In this document: positions 36,401-47,390 of the stretch, piece by piece
Numbering within the stretch: the first letter of the stretch is position 1
Layout: each line of letters begins with the position of its first letter
Origin: Lepas anatifera
Lineage: Eukaryota; Arthropoda; Thecostraca; Lepadidae
Direction of reading: 5' to 3'
Assembly (NCBI GenBank): GCA_034440635.1
Contig: JAOTON010001351.1
Location: 833,501-897,500 of the forward strand
DNA: 64,000 bases
The notes under the pieces: generated by a model
The model's input: only the letters and a program-made list of their open reading frames with translations
What the model was told of the DNA's origin: nothing
Databases searched by the model: none
Program-made: the position numbers and the translations under genes

Positions 36401-37900
36401 CAAAGGGTCCAATCCAGATTTACCCAGTTTAAGAATCAATATCACTATAGCCTCCCGCCACGTTGGTAGAATTTCGCCGGATTCCCACATCACGTTGAAT
36501 GAGGGTAGCAGTGACCTAAGTGCGCTTTGAGATAGTTCCTTAAACATGTTGTGGATTACATCTGGTCCCTCAGCTACTGGGTGGAGCCTACGAGTGGCTG
36601 CGCCAGGTCATGCATGGTGAACGAATGTTGTAGGATAGTGTACTGGTGGCTCCAAAATGTATACTTTTCTGTTCAGCCAGGGTTTTATATTGCATAAATG
36701 AGAATCCCTAACTGAGCTGCAGCGCTGTGCAATCGCATTTCCTATACAGTTAGCTGCTTCTGCTGGGTTGAATATATTCCTACCACCAATCTGCAAAGTT
36801 GGTAGTGGTGTGGAAACCGATGAGCCTTCAATAAGGCGGATTTGAGCGAACACCTGGGATTGTAGTGTACATCGGTTCAATTTACCTACGTATTCCCTCC
36901 AAGACTTTCTCTTTGCTTGTTTTATCGTGCGCCTGCAGGCGGCTCGGGATTTCCGATACATATTTAAGTTTTGCTGAGTGGAATTTCGTTTAAACTGTCT
37001 GTAAGCGCGCCGCCGCTCTCGGATAGCGTCACGACATTCCATGCTCCACCACGGTACCGGTGGTCGCCGCGGGCTTTTGATGTTCGCGGTATAGAAGCAT
37101 GAGCAGCGTCTCGGAGAATAGCTGTCAACTGGTCGACTAAGAGCGGTGTTTGTGTTGAAAAGGCCTCTAAATAGTCATCTAGGAGGGAGATAAATAAAGA
37201 CATATCAGCATTTTTCAGCTTCCAAGGCTGTGGCCTTGTGCCTAAAACAGGTGCGTTGTCACAAGTCACTAAAACAGGGAAATGGTCACTTCCCATGGGG
37301 TCACCGCTCATAGCCCAGCTAAACAGGGCAGATAGCTCTGGGCTGCAAAGGCTAAGGTCCAATGCCGATTCCCGGCCGGATGGAATAGTAAGATGTGTTG
37401 GTGCTCCGGTGTTTGAAATACAAAGGCTCACTCACTGGATAAAATGACCGAGGTGCCGACCTCGAGAGTTTGTATCTTCACACCAACCAGCGGTGTGGTG
37501 AGCATTAAACTCTCCCAAGAGAAGGATGGGCGGTGGTAGCTCAGATATTAGCAAATTTAGTTCGTAACTGGGCAATTCTACCACAGGGGGCAGGTTTATA
37601 GAGCAGAGCGTAATTTGTCATGGAGCGAAATATATACGTGTAGCCACGGCTTGCAGCTGTGATTGGAGTGAGATTTGCTTTGCGGGTATATCATTATTGA
37701 TAGCGAGAAGAACACTGCCGTGCGCGACTGGGTTACGTTGCATATCCTTTCGAAATATTGAAAAACCTGTAAGGGAGAATGGGATCTCAGCTGAGAGTTT
37801 AGTTTCTTGCAGGCATATATCTGCCAGCTCCCTGGATCTTATAAAAACCTGGAGATCCCCAGCGCTAGTGCGAATTCCACGGCAGTTCCACTGCAAAAAA
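33473..37900 (-). pseudogene. RNase H-bearing non-LTR retrotransposon ORF2, degenerate
   Basis: Read from 37900 downwards. APE endonuclease: starts MQWNCRGIR, LADICLQETKL, then a segment with GEFNAHH near 37520, and GDPMGSDHFPVLVT near 37290 (catalytic SDH). RT: QCGFRKDRGTVDHLV-like text across frames near 36280, KGIPQGSVSS near 36020, and FVDDIAIW near 35930 (an xxDD box). RNase H: FFTDGTKTDFGVGCSF near 34170, ASVFISELTAL, then CWVPSHVG near 33880. Order and RNase H fit the I-clade/Jockey-superfamily elements common in arthropods. At least five frameshifts or stops, plus a TTAA element at 34751-35616 that split the RT C-terminal region. The 3' end abuts the TIR element ending at 33470. Confidence 0.88.
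34751..35616 (+). mobile_element. TTAA-flanked AGGTCA-rich element, copy 6
   Basis: 866 bp, exact TTAA at 34747-34750 and 35617-35620. TIRs are CACGCGCATTGACGG and (reverse complement) CACGGGCATTGACGGG. Inserted in the LINE ORF2: the protein continues from KFLIP to KCASRL when one TTAA is kept. Perfect everted pair TGACCTGAGGTCA at 35054-35066. The near-perfect hairpin GGCGGCGC-TAC-GCGCCGCC lies close to the right end (35539-35557). Confidence 0.92.
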
Positions 37901-37999
37901 GATGGGGTGGAAGTTAGGGTGAGCGGATGGGCTACTTAATATTTTCAGTATAGGTCTTCTTTGGGGGCCCTTTGCATGGGTCGAGACGACGCGCCAGGC

Positions 38000-39240
38000 C
38001 TAGATGCCTATTGATGCTGTTCGAGCTTTAGATGGTTGTGGCTGGCCTGGAGGAGTCCCGTACACCACACGTTTGGTGGGAGATCTTCCCCTAGTGCTGT
38101 CCTCCCTATGTGACCCTTCAAACTGCCTCCTGACAGCCGTAACCGACGTCGGCGGCAGCGGAGATGGCGGAGGGGGCTGATTATCGGACAGAGGCCAAAA
38201 GGCAAGAGCAGAAGACTGACCGTCAGCAGAGGTTCCAACGGGGGGGGCCTTGACTGGGGGCGGCAGCTGGCGTCGTTTCCCACCCTTATACACCGTCGTC
38301 CATCCATCGGTCGCTTGAGGGGGGTCGGGCTCCGGTGCCGCCAAGGGCACCCTTTGCCTCGGAGTGGCGGGCGTCTCGGACTGGGAGTGGTCCCCTGCTC
38401 CCCGCCCCCACCTCCAGCCGGGACCAGAGGCAGTGGGGGAGGGGCGGGTGGGCTGTGTGGAGGAGGTGCCGCCTCCGGCTTCGATGCCGGGGCGGCGGGC
38501 TGGCCAGAGATGACCACTGACCAGCCCCATCCTCCCTGTCAGGCGGACAAAGTCCGCCATGGTCAGAGAGCGGATGACCTCCTTCGGGGTCATCCGCTAG
38601 GTGGCTGGCGTCATTGAAGGCGCCACTACAGTGGGTGCCGTTTTGCGTACTGTCTCTGCATAGGAACTCCGAGGGTGGGAGGCCTCGTAGGTATCGTTTG
38701 CAGCTCTGAATGGAAAGCTCTTTGTAACAATAATGGAAAGTATTTTTTCTGTTTTCATACATTCACATATGTTGGTAGGTCCACACTATCAAATGTCAGT
38801 ATCAAAGTATCTGTCTCCTCAATAACTCCTCCTACTTTTTGTCGCACTCTCCTCGCTTCGACTACCCTGCTTTCCGTGAGTTCCATCTACTATCTCCTCT
38901 TCTGAACTCCTTTCAGATAAAAAAATGTAATTACGCCCTTTGAAAAGTTCTTTGTCTTGTGTGGTACGATGGGGACATAGACCGTTACTACTTTCCTCCA
39001 GCCAGCCTCTTGCTTTGTGCATCCAAGTTCGGTTGTATCAAGTGCACGCTGTGCGCCTGCAGAACTACTGAGATCCACCTCCAGGATACCGTCCTGAAGG
39101 CAGCTACATCGCATCACCTTACCCAGTCGGTCGCATGCCTCCTTGCGTTGGAACGGTGAAAGTGACGATAGGGTAGTGTCCACACCCCGGACCATCACAA
39201 CTCGCAGATGGGAGGGCTTCAGAGTGACCCTTTGAGAGCC
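38000..39240 (-). pseudogene. non-LTR retrotransposon ORF1 (gag-like), degenerate
   Basis: Upstream partner of ORF2 on the minus strand. From 39240: LSPFQRKEACDRLGKVMRC and KNFSKGVI (39198-38940) resemble the N-terminal gag domain of arthropod RNase H-bearing LINEs. Across frames there follow SEEEIVDG and DTLILTFDSVDLPTYVNV. The region near 38660-38720 has scattered Cys/His where a zinc knuckle is expected, but no clean CCHC remains. The C-terminal third (38593-38000) is Pro/Ser/Thr-rich and open. Frameshifted near 38940 and 38770. ORF2 starts about 100 bp downstream. Confidence 0.72.
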
Positions 39241-39299
39241 GGCAGTTTCGTTCTCACCACCCCGATGGGGAAGGGGAAGGGAGGGGTTTGCGGTGTTAA

Positions 39300-39743
39300 A
39301 GGGAATGTGACACCTTTAAAACGTGATTTAACTGAGATAGCCAAGTTATAAAGCATGCCGGAAAACCCGGTACTCCATATATCTTTTGTCATGAAACTGA
39401 AAATTTCCGCAGAGAAAAGCTAAAAACTACCTGAAATGTACCCCTCATGTACCCCAAGCAGCAGGTCACAGTTGTCAGACTGTTGGTGTGACGACATACG
39501 CCGACGTCACGGTGAGTATCAGCCAATCGAAGCCCTTGAAGGCTATTGAATATGGTAGTTGTTACCAGATTATGACATCATCCACTGGGAGAGAATTTTT
39601 TCCTAGAGGTGCATTTTGAAAATCAAAATATGGAGCTTATTATTCATTATTCATAGAAATCACGGCCGATTCCATGCTTTTCGGCTAAAAATACCCCTAA
39701 TTACACAAAGTTCCAGGATTTGATAAAGATTCCACAGTCCCTC
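39300..39743 (+). mobile_element. TTAA-flanked short element (AGGGAATGTGACACC type)
   Basis: TTAA at 39296-39299, then AGGGAATGTGACACC. The right end reads CACAGTCCCT followed by CTAA (TTAA with one change). A reverse copy lies at 61434-61882 and a truncated one at 62596. Shared landmarks are CGTGATTTTAACTGAGATAGC, AACCCGGTACTCCATAT and GCTAAAA-CTACCTG. 444 bp, no ORF. Confidence 0.75.
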
Positions 39744-39904
39744 TAAGTGTATCGATGAAAAAGTTATTAAATTCAGCCAGCCACGTGCGCCCCCTTCAAA
39801 CGAGGGTGTTGACGCAGGGCGAAATGACGCACGGGCTGGTTATACCCAAGATACCTTTACTTAACCGGGGGTTATACCGGGGCCGACGCCGCCGTCACAG
39901 AAGG

Positions 39905-39907
<3 letters not shown>

Positions 39908-39993
<86 letters not shown>
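39908..39993. repeat. (GA)n microsatellite
   Basis: About 43 GA units. Overlapping Arg/Glu and Ser/Leu ORFs are artefacts. Confidence 0.97.
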
Positions 39994-39995
<2 letters not shown>

Positions 39996-42900
39996 CCGCA
40001 TCCCCCTGCCACGACGAAGGTCCCCCTTGCACCTAGCCTAGGTGACCCCGGGCGGAGCGAGGACACCCCACCCTCCCTGGGTGAAGTCGGGACCTTACCA
40101 ATGAGGGAGGGACAGCCAAGCCATACCAAAGGCCGACAGACTTTTACAATGCTAAAAGTCTGTAAAAAAATGTTGCTACTCTTGTTGGTGCCTCCAAGAG
40201 TTCCCCGCCCCTGCGGAAATCCAGACCAAAGTAGTGTTGCTAGAGGGACACGAATGAACACAGTGCATACCTCAGCTCAGCTACCAGCACTCTTTCATCC
40301 GGGGTCGGTGCGCAGCTCACCTTAAAAAGACAGGCGCCTCCACACGACCTCATCGGAGCAGGCGACTACCACTTGCCCGTCACAACTGATTCCCGGCTGG
40401 CCCGAGAGAAGCGAGCCCTCGGCCCGCAGGGCCGGCGATTAGATGGATCCAATGTCAATCAGACGCAATGCAGCAAACTGAGAATGACAGAAAATTGAGA
40501 CACCAATAATTCATTTCAGTTTTCGTTTTCCATGCCTGTGTGACAGCAGCTATAACAAAGCAGTTTCAGATTTTACTTAACTCTTACATTAGACGAAAAC
40601 TATAAGGAAGCCAATGTGAGTGAATACGCTTGGTACCCTATCTGTTTTCCGTTCACTTCTTAAGCTTTTGCATTTGCTGCAAAGAAATTTTGAAAATTGT
40701 TTTGATACAACACATGTCATGTTACACATCCTTCTTATTCCATGAACGCGTTAAATATGTACTTGGAAATAAACCCGCCACTCTCGCCGTTATATTTGTC
40801 ACTAGGTGATTTTAGCGTGTTATCGTAGCTGACCAAACTAGACCCGGATTTTCACTTTGTCATGTCGCACTCGGAGACGTAGATGAAGTGAATGCCTATA
40901 GTTAAACAATCTATGTTCACAATTTCTTAAAACTCTGCGCATAGCTCCATCTTTTCCTATCCATCAATGGATGAAGTTAATCTGTCGTGCCCTGTCCCTA
41001 CACCCTCCCCTCCCTAGCTCCAAACCAACGCGACGCGTCGGGCGCGTAGCTTCTCGGGTGACGCGGCGCTCGAGGCGGCTCCAGGGCTCGTTTGGCGGGA
41101 GGCCCGTGAAGAACGCGAGCTTTTACAATATGTCAGGGTCCTGAAATTGCTTTCACGCAAGGTGGAGAGTGAGGCCGAAATCCCAAAAACAGGCCAAAAT
41201 CCCCCACTTTCTTAACATACCTCATTTTTGTTGTTAAGTATTTCCAGGCTTACAAGTCCCATCACAGCCCTTCTCCTGGTCCTGTTTATTGCTTCTTACC
41301 AAACCAATACTTTTTTCAGGATAATACTTTGATTTAGGACTGTATTTATATGCCTTTGAAATATAAGCAACAACTACCACCAGCTTTTTTTGTTTTGACT
41401 GACAGTAGATGAAAATATCTGCTGGAGAATGGAAGTGAAGAATCATCATTCTTCTACCTCCTAGTGGAATTAAAACATTTTGACGCTCCGCAACTGTAGA
41501 TACCTTATATATAGATAGGATCCATAACCCGGAATCTCTAACCCATAAAAATAGAACTAGGAAGCTACATAATTTCTAATATTTATATATAGAATACATT
41601 ATTTGGCCCTGATGCCATGGTAAATATTCAATCAGATAAAATCCCTCTTCCCCTTATTTTGATGTTCTCCAACGTTCACCCATCCAAGCACCAAACAGGC
41701 TATCATTATTAATGCAAGCCATGGGGTTTAAACATTCAACCGCTGCCAGGATTATTTTGCTTCAATATGTGAAAATCACCAGCCTATATTTGTATGCAAA
41801 ATCAGTGCAGATTAAGAAAATAGCAAGCATGCCCAGCCTTAAAAATCATGAGCCGCAAAAGGTACAGTCTGAGCCTTCCTGTGAGCTGTGGAAAACTTTT
41901 GCAAGGTATTATGACCTCACCCAGTACTGTACTGAGTAGGTAGGTACCCACCTATCTCCGGAAGATTTTTAATATGGGAGAAATGGCTCGATTAATCGTG
42001 AATTTCCCGAAAGGTAAGCTGCAGTATCACGGATAAGAAATGAACCCTCATCCGCAATATCCCCTCCAACAGCAAACTCAAATTCCTTCCACGCACTCAT
42101 TCAATTTCCAGTCTTTTTTCCAATAACCATACTGACCTCAAAATTCTATGTTCTCCGCCTTGGTGATATTCCCGCCTCAAGACAGGGCTCTCCAAGGTTA
42201 CCGAAGTAACTAAAAAACTCACCGTCTGCACTTGCGCACCCATTCATGACATCCGAGATCATTTCGGCTCCCCAAATACGACAAAGTGACGTCATTGTTC
42301 TGAATGGACGAAGTCCAGCTGAGGCCCTTTCACCGAGGCCAATTCGGTACTTGGATGTCTTTGGAATCCCATTTCTCAATAATAAACGCACGGTTGAGAG
42401 TAATCGAACGCCAGAACTGTTGCTAAAGCATGTTTCAACTTAAAACTAACAAAAAAATCTGTATTTTACGAAATATATTGAAAGGTGGAATCGGCCTCAC
42501 TTACAGTGGATATTTCTACCGAAATGACGATGTAGTTCCGAGCGTTTGAAAATTTTAAGCAAGCTATTCAACCACTTAGCAAAAATACATAGAAATTGCT
42601 TGTTCATTTTCCTTGGAGAAAAGATGTATTTCTTTCCAAATTTTGTCCAGTAAAATAACATATATCCCAATTTATTCATCAATGTTACCAACATTAAAAA
42701 ATAGTAAAAAAATCAGGGTTGACTTTGGCAGCCTCTCTTGAAATTATAAGATTACTTTCACAATATTGCTGGTCTTAATAGGAATCTGCGTTTCATTTTA
42801 ATCCTTTTAAGTGCGACTTGTATCCTATTCTAATGCGAATAATTTCCGAAAATTAAAAGTGGACGAAAACGAATGCGCCTCGATCCAATCGGCCTCACTG

Positions 42901-43435
42901 AACAAATACAGACGTGAAGTCTTTCCTTCGCCTGAAAATCTGGCAGCAGCCAATCCCAAGCCAGCCTAGGCAAAAAATATGCGCAATCTTTTGTATTTGA
43001 AAGGGCCAGAAACTTCTGGGACATGGCAAAGTTTGTTATACCTGCAGAAAACCTTTGTTACCTCACTTTTTCCATTTCACCATTGGAGTTTTTTCTACGG
43101 GTTTTATATTTTAGTTTGTGGGAGGCCGAGGTTGTTTTCGTCTGTGCAGCGTTATCGTGGGAGTAGTATTGGCGTTTGAGATTGACGAGAGGACGTAATC
43201 AGGCAAGATATTACATCAATGGCGGTTGGGGGTTATACTAATATGGTTTGGGTATTCACTGTCATAATTTAGATGTGTATTATACTAGTTTTCATGCCCG
43301 GGATTCCTCTGTAAAGTGAGGCCAAAACAAGTCCCTGGTGAGCCCTAAATAAATCTGAAAAGATACGTTTTCCACCTAAAATTGTGAATTTCAGGACGCT
43401 GCAATATGTTGCTATCGGATAGCCAATGTTTTTTA
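39994..43435. other. unassigned sequence
   Basis: No gene or repeat recognised in 3.4 kb. It has a GC-rich start (to about 40430), a CpG-rich patch near 41020-41120, and AT-rich DNA after that. ORFs are short and domain-free. It could be intergenic or intronic host DNA; it is the longest stretch here without visible transposons. Confidence 0.45.
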
Positions 43436-43439
43436 GACG

Positions 43440-43890
43440 GTTTCAGGGTAAGAATACTTGCAGATTTCGTCTAAATTAATTTCAAGAAAAGTGAAGAAAT
43501 CGCTCTTCAAAAATTTTCAATTCATATTTTTGTTTGCAATTTAAAGTTAAAAAATTTTCAAAATATGTTTTTGACCAACATTTTCATTCATTAAGAGTGC
43601 TCCTTCTAAAACGTTTGACTTCTAAAACGTTTGTAGTTTTTCTGATATCTTTCTGATGTAGATTTGTTCAGATATCTTTGTAGTTTTTTTTAGATAAAAG
43701 GTTTTGAATGTTTTGAAACATGCAGTGACGTCACAATTTAACGTCACTGTTGATACGAAACTAAGAATGCAAGATCTGTTTTGACCACGGATTTGGATTC
43801 TTGGCTATGAAGAACCTCTATACACCTAATTTCAAAACGATCTGAGGGGGTGCCGTTTACACCATTGGTTGGGTTGGCAAGGAATCACCG
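43440..43890 (-). repeat. dispersed repeat Y, reverse copy
   Basis: Reverse complement matches 9802-10230: GACGGTTTCAGGGTAAGAA here against TTCTTACCCTAAAACCGTC there, and GAAGAACCTCTATACACC against GTGTATAGGGGTTCTTC. It runs into (TA)n on the right, the expected end for this orientation. Confidence 0.7.

Positions 43891-43893
<3 letters not shown>

Positions 43894-43940
<47 letters not shown>
43894..43940. repeat. (TA)n microsatellite
   Basis: About 23 TA units between repeat Y (reverse) and repeat X (forward). Confidence 0.95.
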
Positions 43941-43942
<2 letters not shown>

Positions 43943-44240
43943 TTTAACAGTTTAAATATTCTTCACAGATGGAAGATGCGTGATTATTGTTGTGTTATAC
44001 TTTTGTATTTTTGAATGGTATTGTCATGTTTAAAATGTCCACTTGCTTGAAAACGTTTATTGAATTTACAAACCGATCGCATAATGGATATCTTTTACTT
44101 TCATAACAATGACTAGAACTGGAGATATACTTGAAAAACTTTCAGAAATACCTAAAAAAACATTTAGAGACTTAGAAAAAGTTAACAAGAGACTTGTTAA
44201 TTCCAAACACGCGGTCATATTCAATCATACCTGTATATAT
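43941..44240 (+). repeat. dispersed repeat X, tandem copy 1
   Basis: Starts CTTTTAACAGTTTAAATATT and ends AATCATACCTGTATATAT. The next copy begins at 44272, so the two form a direct tandem with (TA)n between them. Differences are few (for example CCTGATATATTGCC is present only in the second), implying recent duplication. Confidence 0.88.
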
Positions 44241-44271
44241 ATTTTTTATAATATATATATATATATATATC

Positions 44272-44572
44272 TTTTAACACTTTAAATATTCTTCACAGAT
44301 GGAAGATGCCTGATATATTGCCGTGATTATTGTTGTGTTATACTTTTGTTTTTTTGAATGGTATTGTCATGTTTAAAATGTCCACTTGCTTGAAAACCTT
44401 TATTGAACTTACAAACCGATCGCATAATGGATATGTTTTACTCTCATAACAATGACTAGAACTGGAGATATACTTGAAAAACTTTCAGAAATACCTAAAA
44501 AAACATTTAGAGACTTAGAAAAAGTTAACAAGAGACTTGTTAATTCCAAACACGCGGTCATATTCAATCATA
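44272..44572 (+). repeat. dispersed repeat X, tandem copy 2
   Basis: Direct repeat of 43941-44240 with (TA)n at 44249-44271 before it and 44575-44620 after it. It leads into the 223-bp tandem array in front of the PLE. Confidence 0.88.
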
Positions 44573-44573
44573 C

Positions 44574-44622
<49 letters not shown>

Positions 44623-44658
44623 TTATCGACGGTTGTAATTTTGCAGCTTTGGAAAATT

Positions 44659-44733
44659 GCTCCTAAGCTGGGACTCGAACCCAGGTCCCCGGATTTCCGG
44701 CCCGGCATGCTAACCACTACCTCACTCAGGAGC
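44659..44733 (-). tRNA. tRNA-like sequence, array copy 1
   Basis: 75 nt that can fold as a cloverleaf. Acceptor GCTCCTG/TAGGAGC (one G-U), D-arm region with AGTGGTTAGCAT (A box), anticodon stem CCGGG/TCCGG with loop CCGGAAA, and T arm CTGGG-TTCGAGT-CCCAG (B box). Anticodon would be GGA (Ser), but the invariant U33 is C and there is no Ser-type long variable arm. More likely a tRNA-derived repeat than a working gene. Confidence 0.4.
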
Positions 44734-44881
44734 CTGCATTTTCCTTTCAAGCTTGCGTATTTATACTTAATTTATCGGCAGTTGTTTTACTGGGGCATTC
44801 TCATGCCAGTCAGGTCTCAGTGTACCTCCAGTATTGATATATAAGTTATCGACGGTTGTAATTTTGCAGCTTTGGAAAATT

Positions 44882-44956
44882 GCTCCTAAGCTGGGACTCG
44901 AACCCAGGTCTCCGGATTTCCGGCCCGGCATGCTAACCACTACACCACTCAGGAGC
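44882..44956 (-). tRNA. tRNA-like sequence, array copy 2
   Basis: Same fold as copy 1. The D-arm side reads AGTGGTGTAGTGG and GGAGACC replaces GGGGACC before the T arm. T arm and acceptor are intact. Confidence 0.4.
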
Positions 44957-45104
44957 CTGAATTTTCCTTTCAAGCTTGCGTATTTATACTTAATTTATCG
45001 GCAGTTGTTTTACTGGGGCATTCTCATGCCAGTCAGGTCTCAGTGTACCTCCAGTATTGATATATAAGTTATCGACGGTTGTAATTTTGCAGCTTTGGAA
45101 AATT

Positions 45105-45179
45105 GCTCCTAAGCTGGGACTCGAACCCAGGTCCCCGGATTTCCGGCCCGGCATGCTAACCACTACCTCACTCAGGAGC
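45105..45179 (-). tRNA. tRNA-like sequence, array copy 3
   Basis: Identical in its visible bases to copy 1, as expected from the ABAB duplication. Confidence 0.4.
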
Positions 45180-45327
45180 CTGCATTTTCCTTTCAAGCTT
45201 GCGTATTTATACTTAATTTATCGGCAGTTGTTTTACTGGGGCATTCTCATGCCAGTCAGGTCTCAGTGTACCTCCAGTATTGATATATAAGTTATCGACG
45301 GTTGTAATTTTGCAGCTTTGGAAAATT

Positions 45328-45402
45328 GCTCCTAAGCTGGGACTCGAACCCAGGTCTCCGGATTTCCGGCCCGGCATGCTAACCACTACACCACTCAGGA
45401 GC
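45328..45402 (-). tRNA. tRNA-like sequence, array copy 4
   Basis: Identical in its visible bases to copy 2. The array unit breaks off shortly after it, at the start of the PLE. Confidence 0.4.
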
Positions 45403-45428
45403 CTGAATTTTCCTTTCAAGCTTGCAAA

Positions 45429-46719
45429 ATGGAGCCTGAATTTTCCAAAGCTGCAAAATTACAACCGTCTTTGAGCTTTGATGTTCAAAATTTGTTTACT
45501 AACATCCCGGTGAAAGAAACTATTGAAATAACTATGAGCGAACTTTTCAGAAATAATTGCGTTGACATAGCAGGGATTACTGCGAAGTACTTTCGCTCAC
45601 TTCTTGAACTGGCCGTTTTGAACTCCTACTTCATTTTTAACAATCTTCTCTATAAGCAGGTCGATGGGGTAGGCATGGGTCTTCCTTTAGGCCCCACCTT
45701 TGCTAATATTTGTCTATGTTTTCATGAGAAGAAATGGTTAAAAAAACTGTCCTGCCGACTTCCACCCAGTAGCGTATAAGAGGTTCATTGATGATACTTT
45801 TTTAATATTTCGTCATAGATCACATGCTGATAAATTTCTTAGTTTTCTTAATTCTCAACATCCAAATATTAAGTTTACAAAAGAAGTCAAACAGAGTGGT
45901 AAACTGCAATTCCTTGACGTATGCGTTAGGAGGGTCGGCTCTAAGCTTGAAACATCAGTCTTTCGAAAGCCAACATTCACTGGCCTAGGAACTAGCTTTT
46001 TTAGCTTTATACCCCTTGCTGTAAAACGTGCCATCACCTTAACGGCTATCTATAGGGCATTTAGTATCAGCTCATCATTCCAACTTTTCCACAGGGAACT
46101 CGACTTTTTAAAGCGCTTCTTTAAAAACAATGGTTTTCCCATTCATCTTTTTTATTGTTCGGTCAAGGCTTTCTTGAATAAGAAGTACGATTTATCTCCC
46201 AGGGCATGTGCAGTTAAGAAACTTGAGAAATATTTTGTTATTTTGTATTTTGGTCAGCAGTCTCTAATACTTAAGAAAGTGTTATTGTCCCTTCTTTCCA
46301 AATATTACCCTTATCTCAATCCAAAGATCGTCCTTCAGAACACCTCATCCTTGGGTTCTATCTTCCGGTTCAAGGACAGGTTACCTAAGAGTTGCCAATC
46401 CTCAGTGGTGTATCAATTCTGTTGGGCATCGTGTGGTGCGTCATACGTTGGTTCCACCCATCGTTCATTACACTGCAGGATAAAACAACACTTAGGTATG
46501 TCCGACCGGACTAACCGAATGGTGGCGAATCCAGATCCGTCTGCGATTCGCGAACATTCACATCAATGTGATACCCCGGTCACCATTGATGATTTCAAAA
46601 TTCTGGATAGGTGTGGTACAGGTGTAGATGTAAGAATTCTCGAGTCTCTTTATATATCTAAAAACAAGCCTAGGTTGAACACAATGTCGTCGGCTTTCCC
46701 TCTTCAAATCTTTGTATAA
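45429..46719 (+). pseudogene. Penelope-like element: reverse transcriptase plus GIY-YIG nuclease, one frameshift
   Basis: First frame (45429-45779): SFDVQNLFTNIPVKETI (RT motif with the first Asp) and VDGVGMGLPLGPTFANI. The frame shifts at the A7 run near 45739-45745. The second frame continues with YKRFIDDTFLIF (catalytic DD, near 45777-45812), GKLQFLDV and FRKPTFTG, and runs to 46719. The C terminus has a GIY-YIG nuclease with a Cys pair (YQFCWASCGASYVGS, near 46408-46452) and LESLYISKNKPRLN (catalytic Glu). Length fits a PLE lacking its N terminus. The start (45429-45475) holds TTTCCAAAGCTGCAAAATTA, the reverse complement of part of each 223-bp unit upstream. Inactive only by one shift, so young. 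Confidence 0.9.
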
Positions 46720-46915
46720 CAAGTACCTTCAACATATATGTGTGTGTTTGTTAGTGTCTTACATTTTTAGCAATTATCCGTGAAACTGCGCCTTTGGCCT
46801 TCTTGTCTACTGCTCTGCTCCTTATGTAGGTTGTTCATTTATTACACTGATGATGATATTGTAATATATCGAAACCGGTCTGGATGTTGACATATGTGTC
46901 TTTGTTAATTGTTAA

Positions 46916-46979
<64 letters not shown>
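46916..46979. repeat. (TA)n microsatellite
   Basis: About 32 TA units between the PLE 3' flank and repeat Y. The PLE flank just before it contains TTGTAATATATCGAAACCGG. Confidence 0.95.
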
Positions 46980-46982
<3 letters not shown>

Positions 46983-47390
46983 CACTTCATTTCAAAAAAG
47001 CTCTGAGCACGGTACCCCCTCAGATCTCTTTGAAATGAAGTGCAAAGGGTTCTTCTTGGGCTAGAACCCAAATATGTGGTCGAAATAGGCCTGGTTTTAG
47101 TTTGGTTGCAACAGTGACGTCAAATTGTGACGTCGGTGCATAATTGAAAATATTCGAAGCTTTTTACCCCGAAAAGTTGCATATATCTTTGGAATCGGTT
47201 AACAGTGTAGGGGTGGGCTCTTAGCAAATACCTATGATTGCCCAAAATAATTTCTGTAAATTTCCAAAATTTATAAAAATTGAAATGAAAATCTAAATCT
47301 GAAAATTTTAAAGAGCCAGGTCTTCAATTCCTCTTGAAATTGCAATGGATGAAATCTGCTTGTGTTCTTACCCCGGAACCATTAAAATGG
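46980..47390 (+). repeat. dispersed repeat Y
   Basis: Matches 9802-10230: CCCTCAGATCT, GGGTTCTTC, CCAAATATGTGGTCGAAATA and TGTGTTCTTACCC. The (TA)n tract is again at the left edge. Confidence 0.75.

Larger units (their letters stand above)
44621..45425. repeat. 223-bp tandem array, 3.6 units, ABAB order
   Basis: Units start at 44621, 44844, 45067 and 45290 (last one partial), each with AGTTATCGACGGTTGTAATT. Units 1 and 3 share GGTCCCCGG, CTACCTCAC and CCTGCATTTT; units 2 and 4 share GGTCTCCGG, CTACACCAC and CCTGAATTTT. So a two-unit block of 446 bp was duplicated. Every unit carries a tRNA-like sequence on the minus strand. Confidence 0.93.

Noticed and set aside
38315..38617. Plus-strand Gly-rich ORFs
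   Set aside because: Antisense to the proline-rich end of the LINE gag-like ORF1.
44659..45402. A working tRNA-Ser gene cluster
   Set aside because: The cloverleaf forms, but U33 is C, the Ser long variable arm is absent, and the units sit in a tandem repeat; listed as tRNA-like only.
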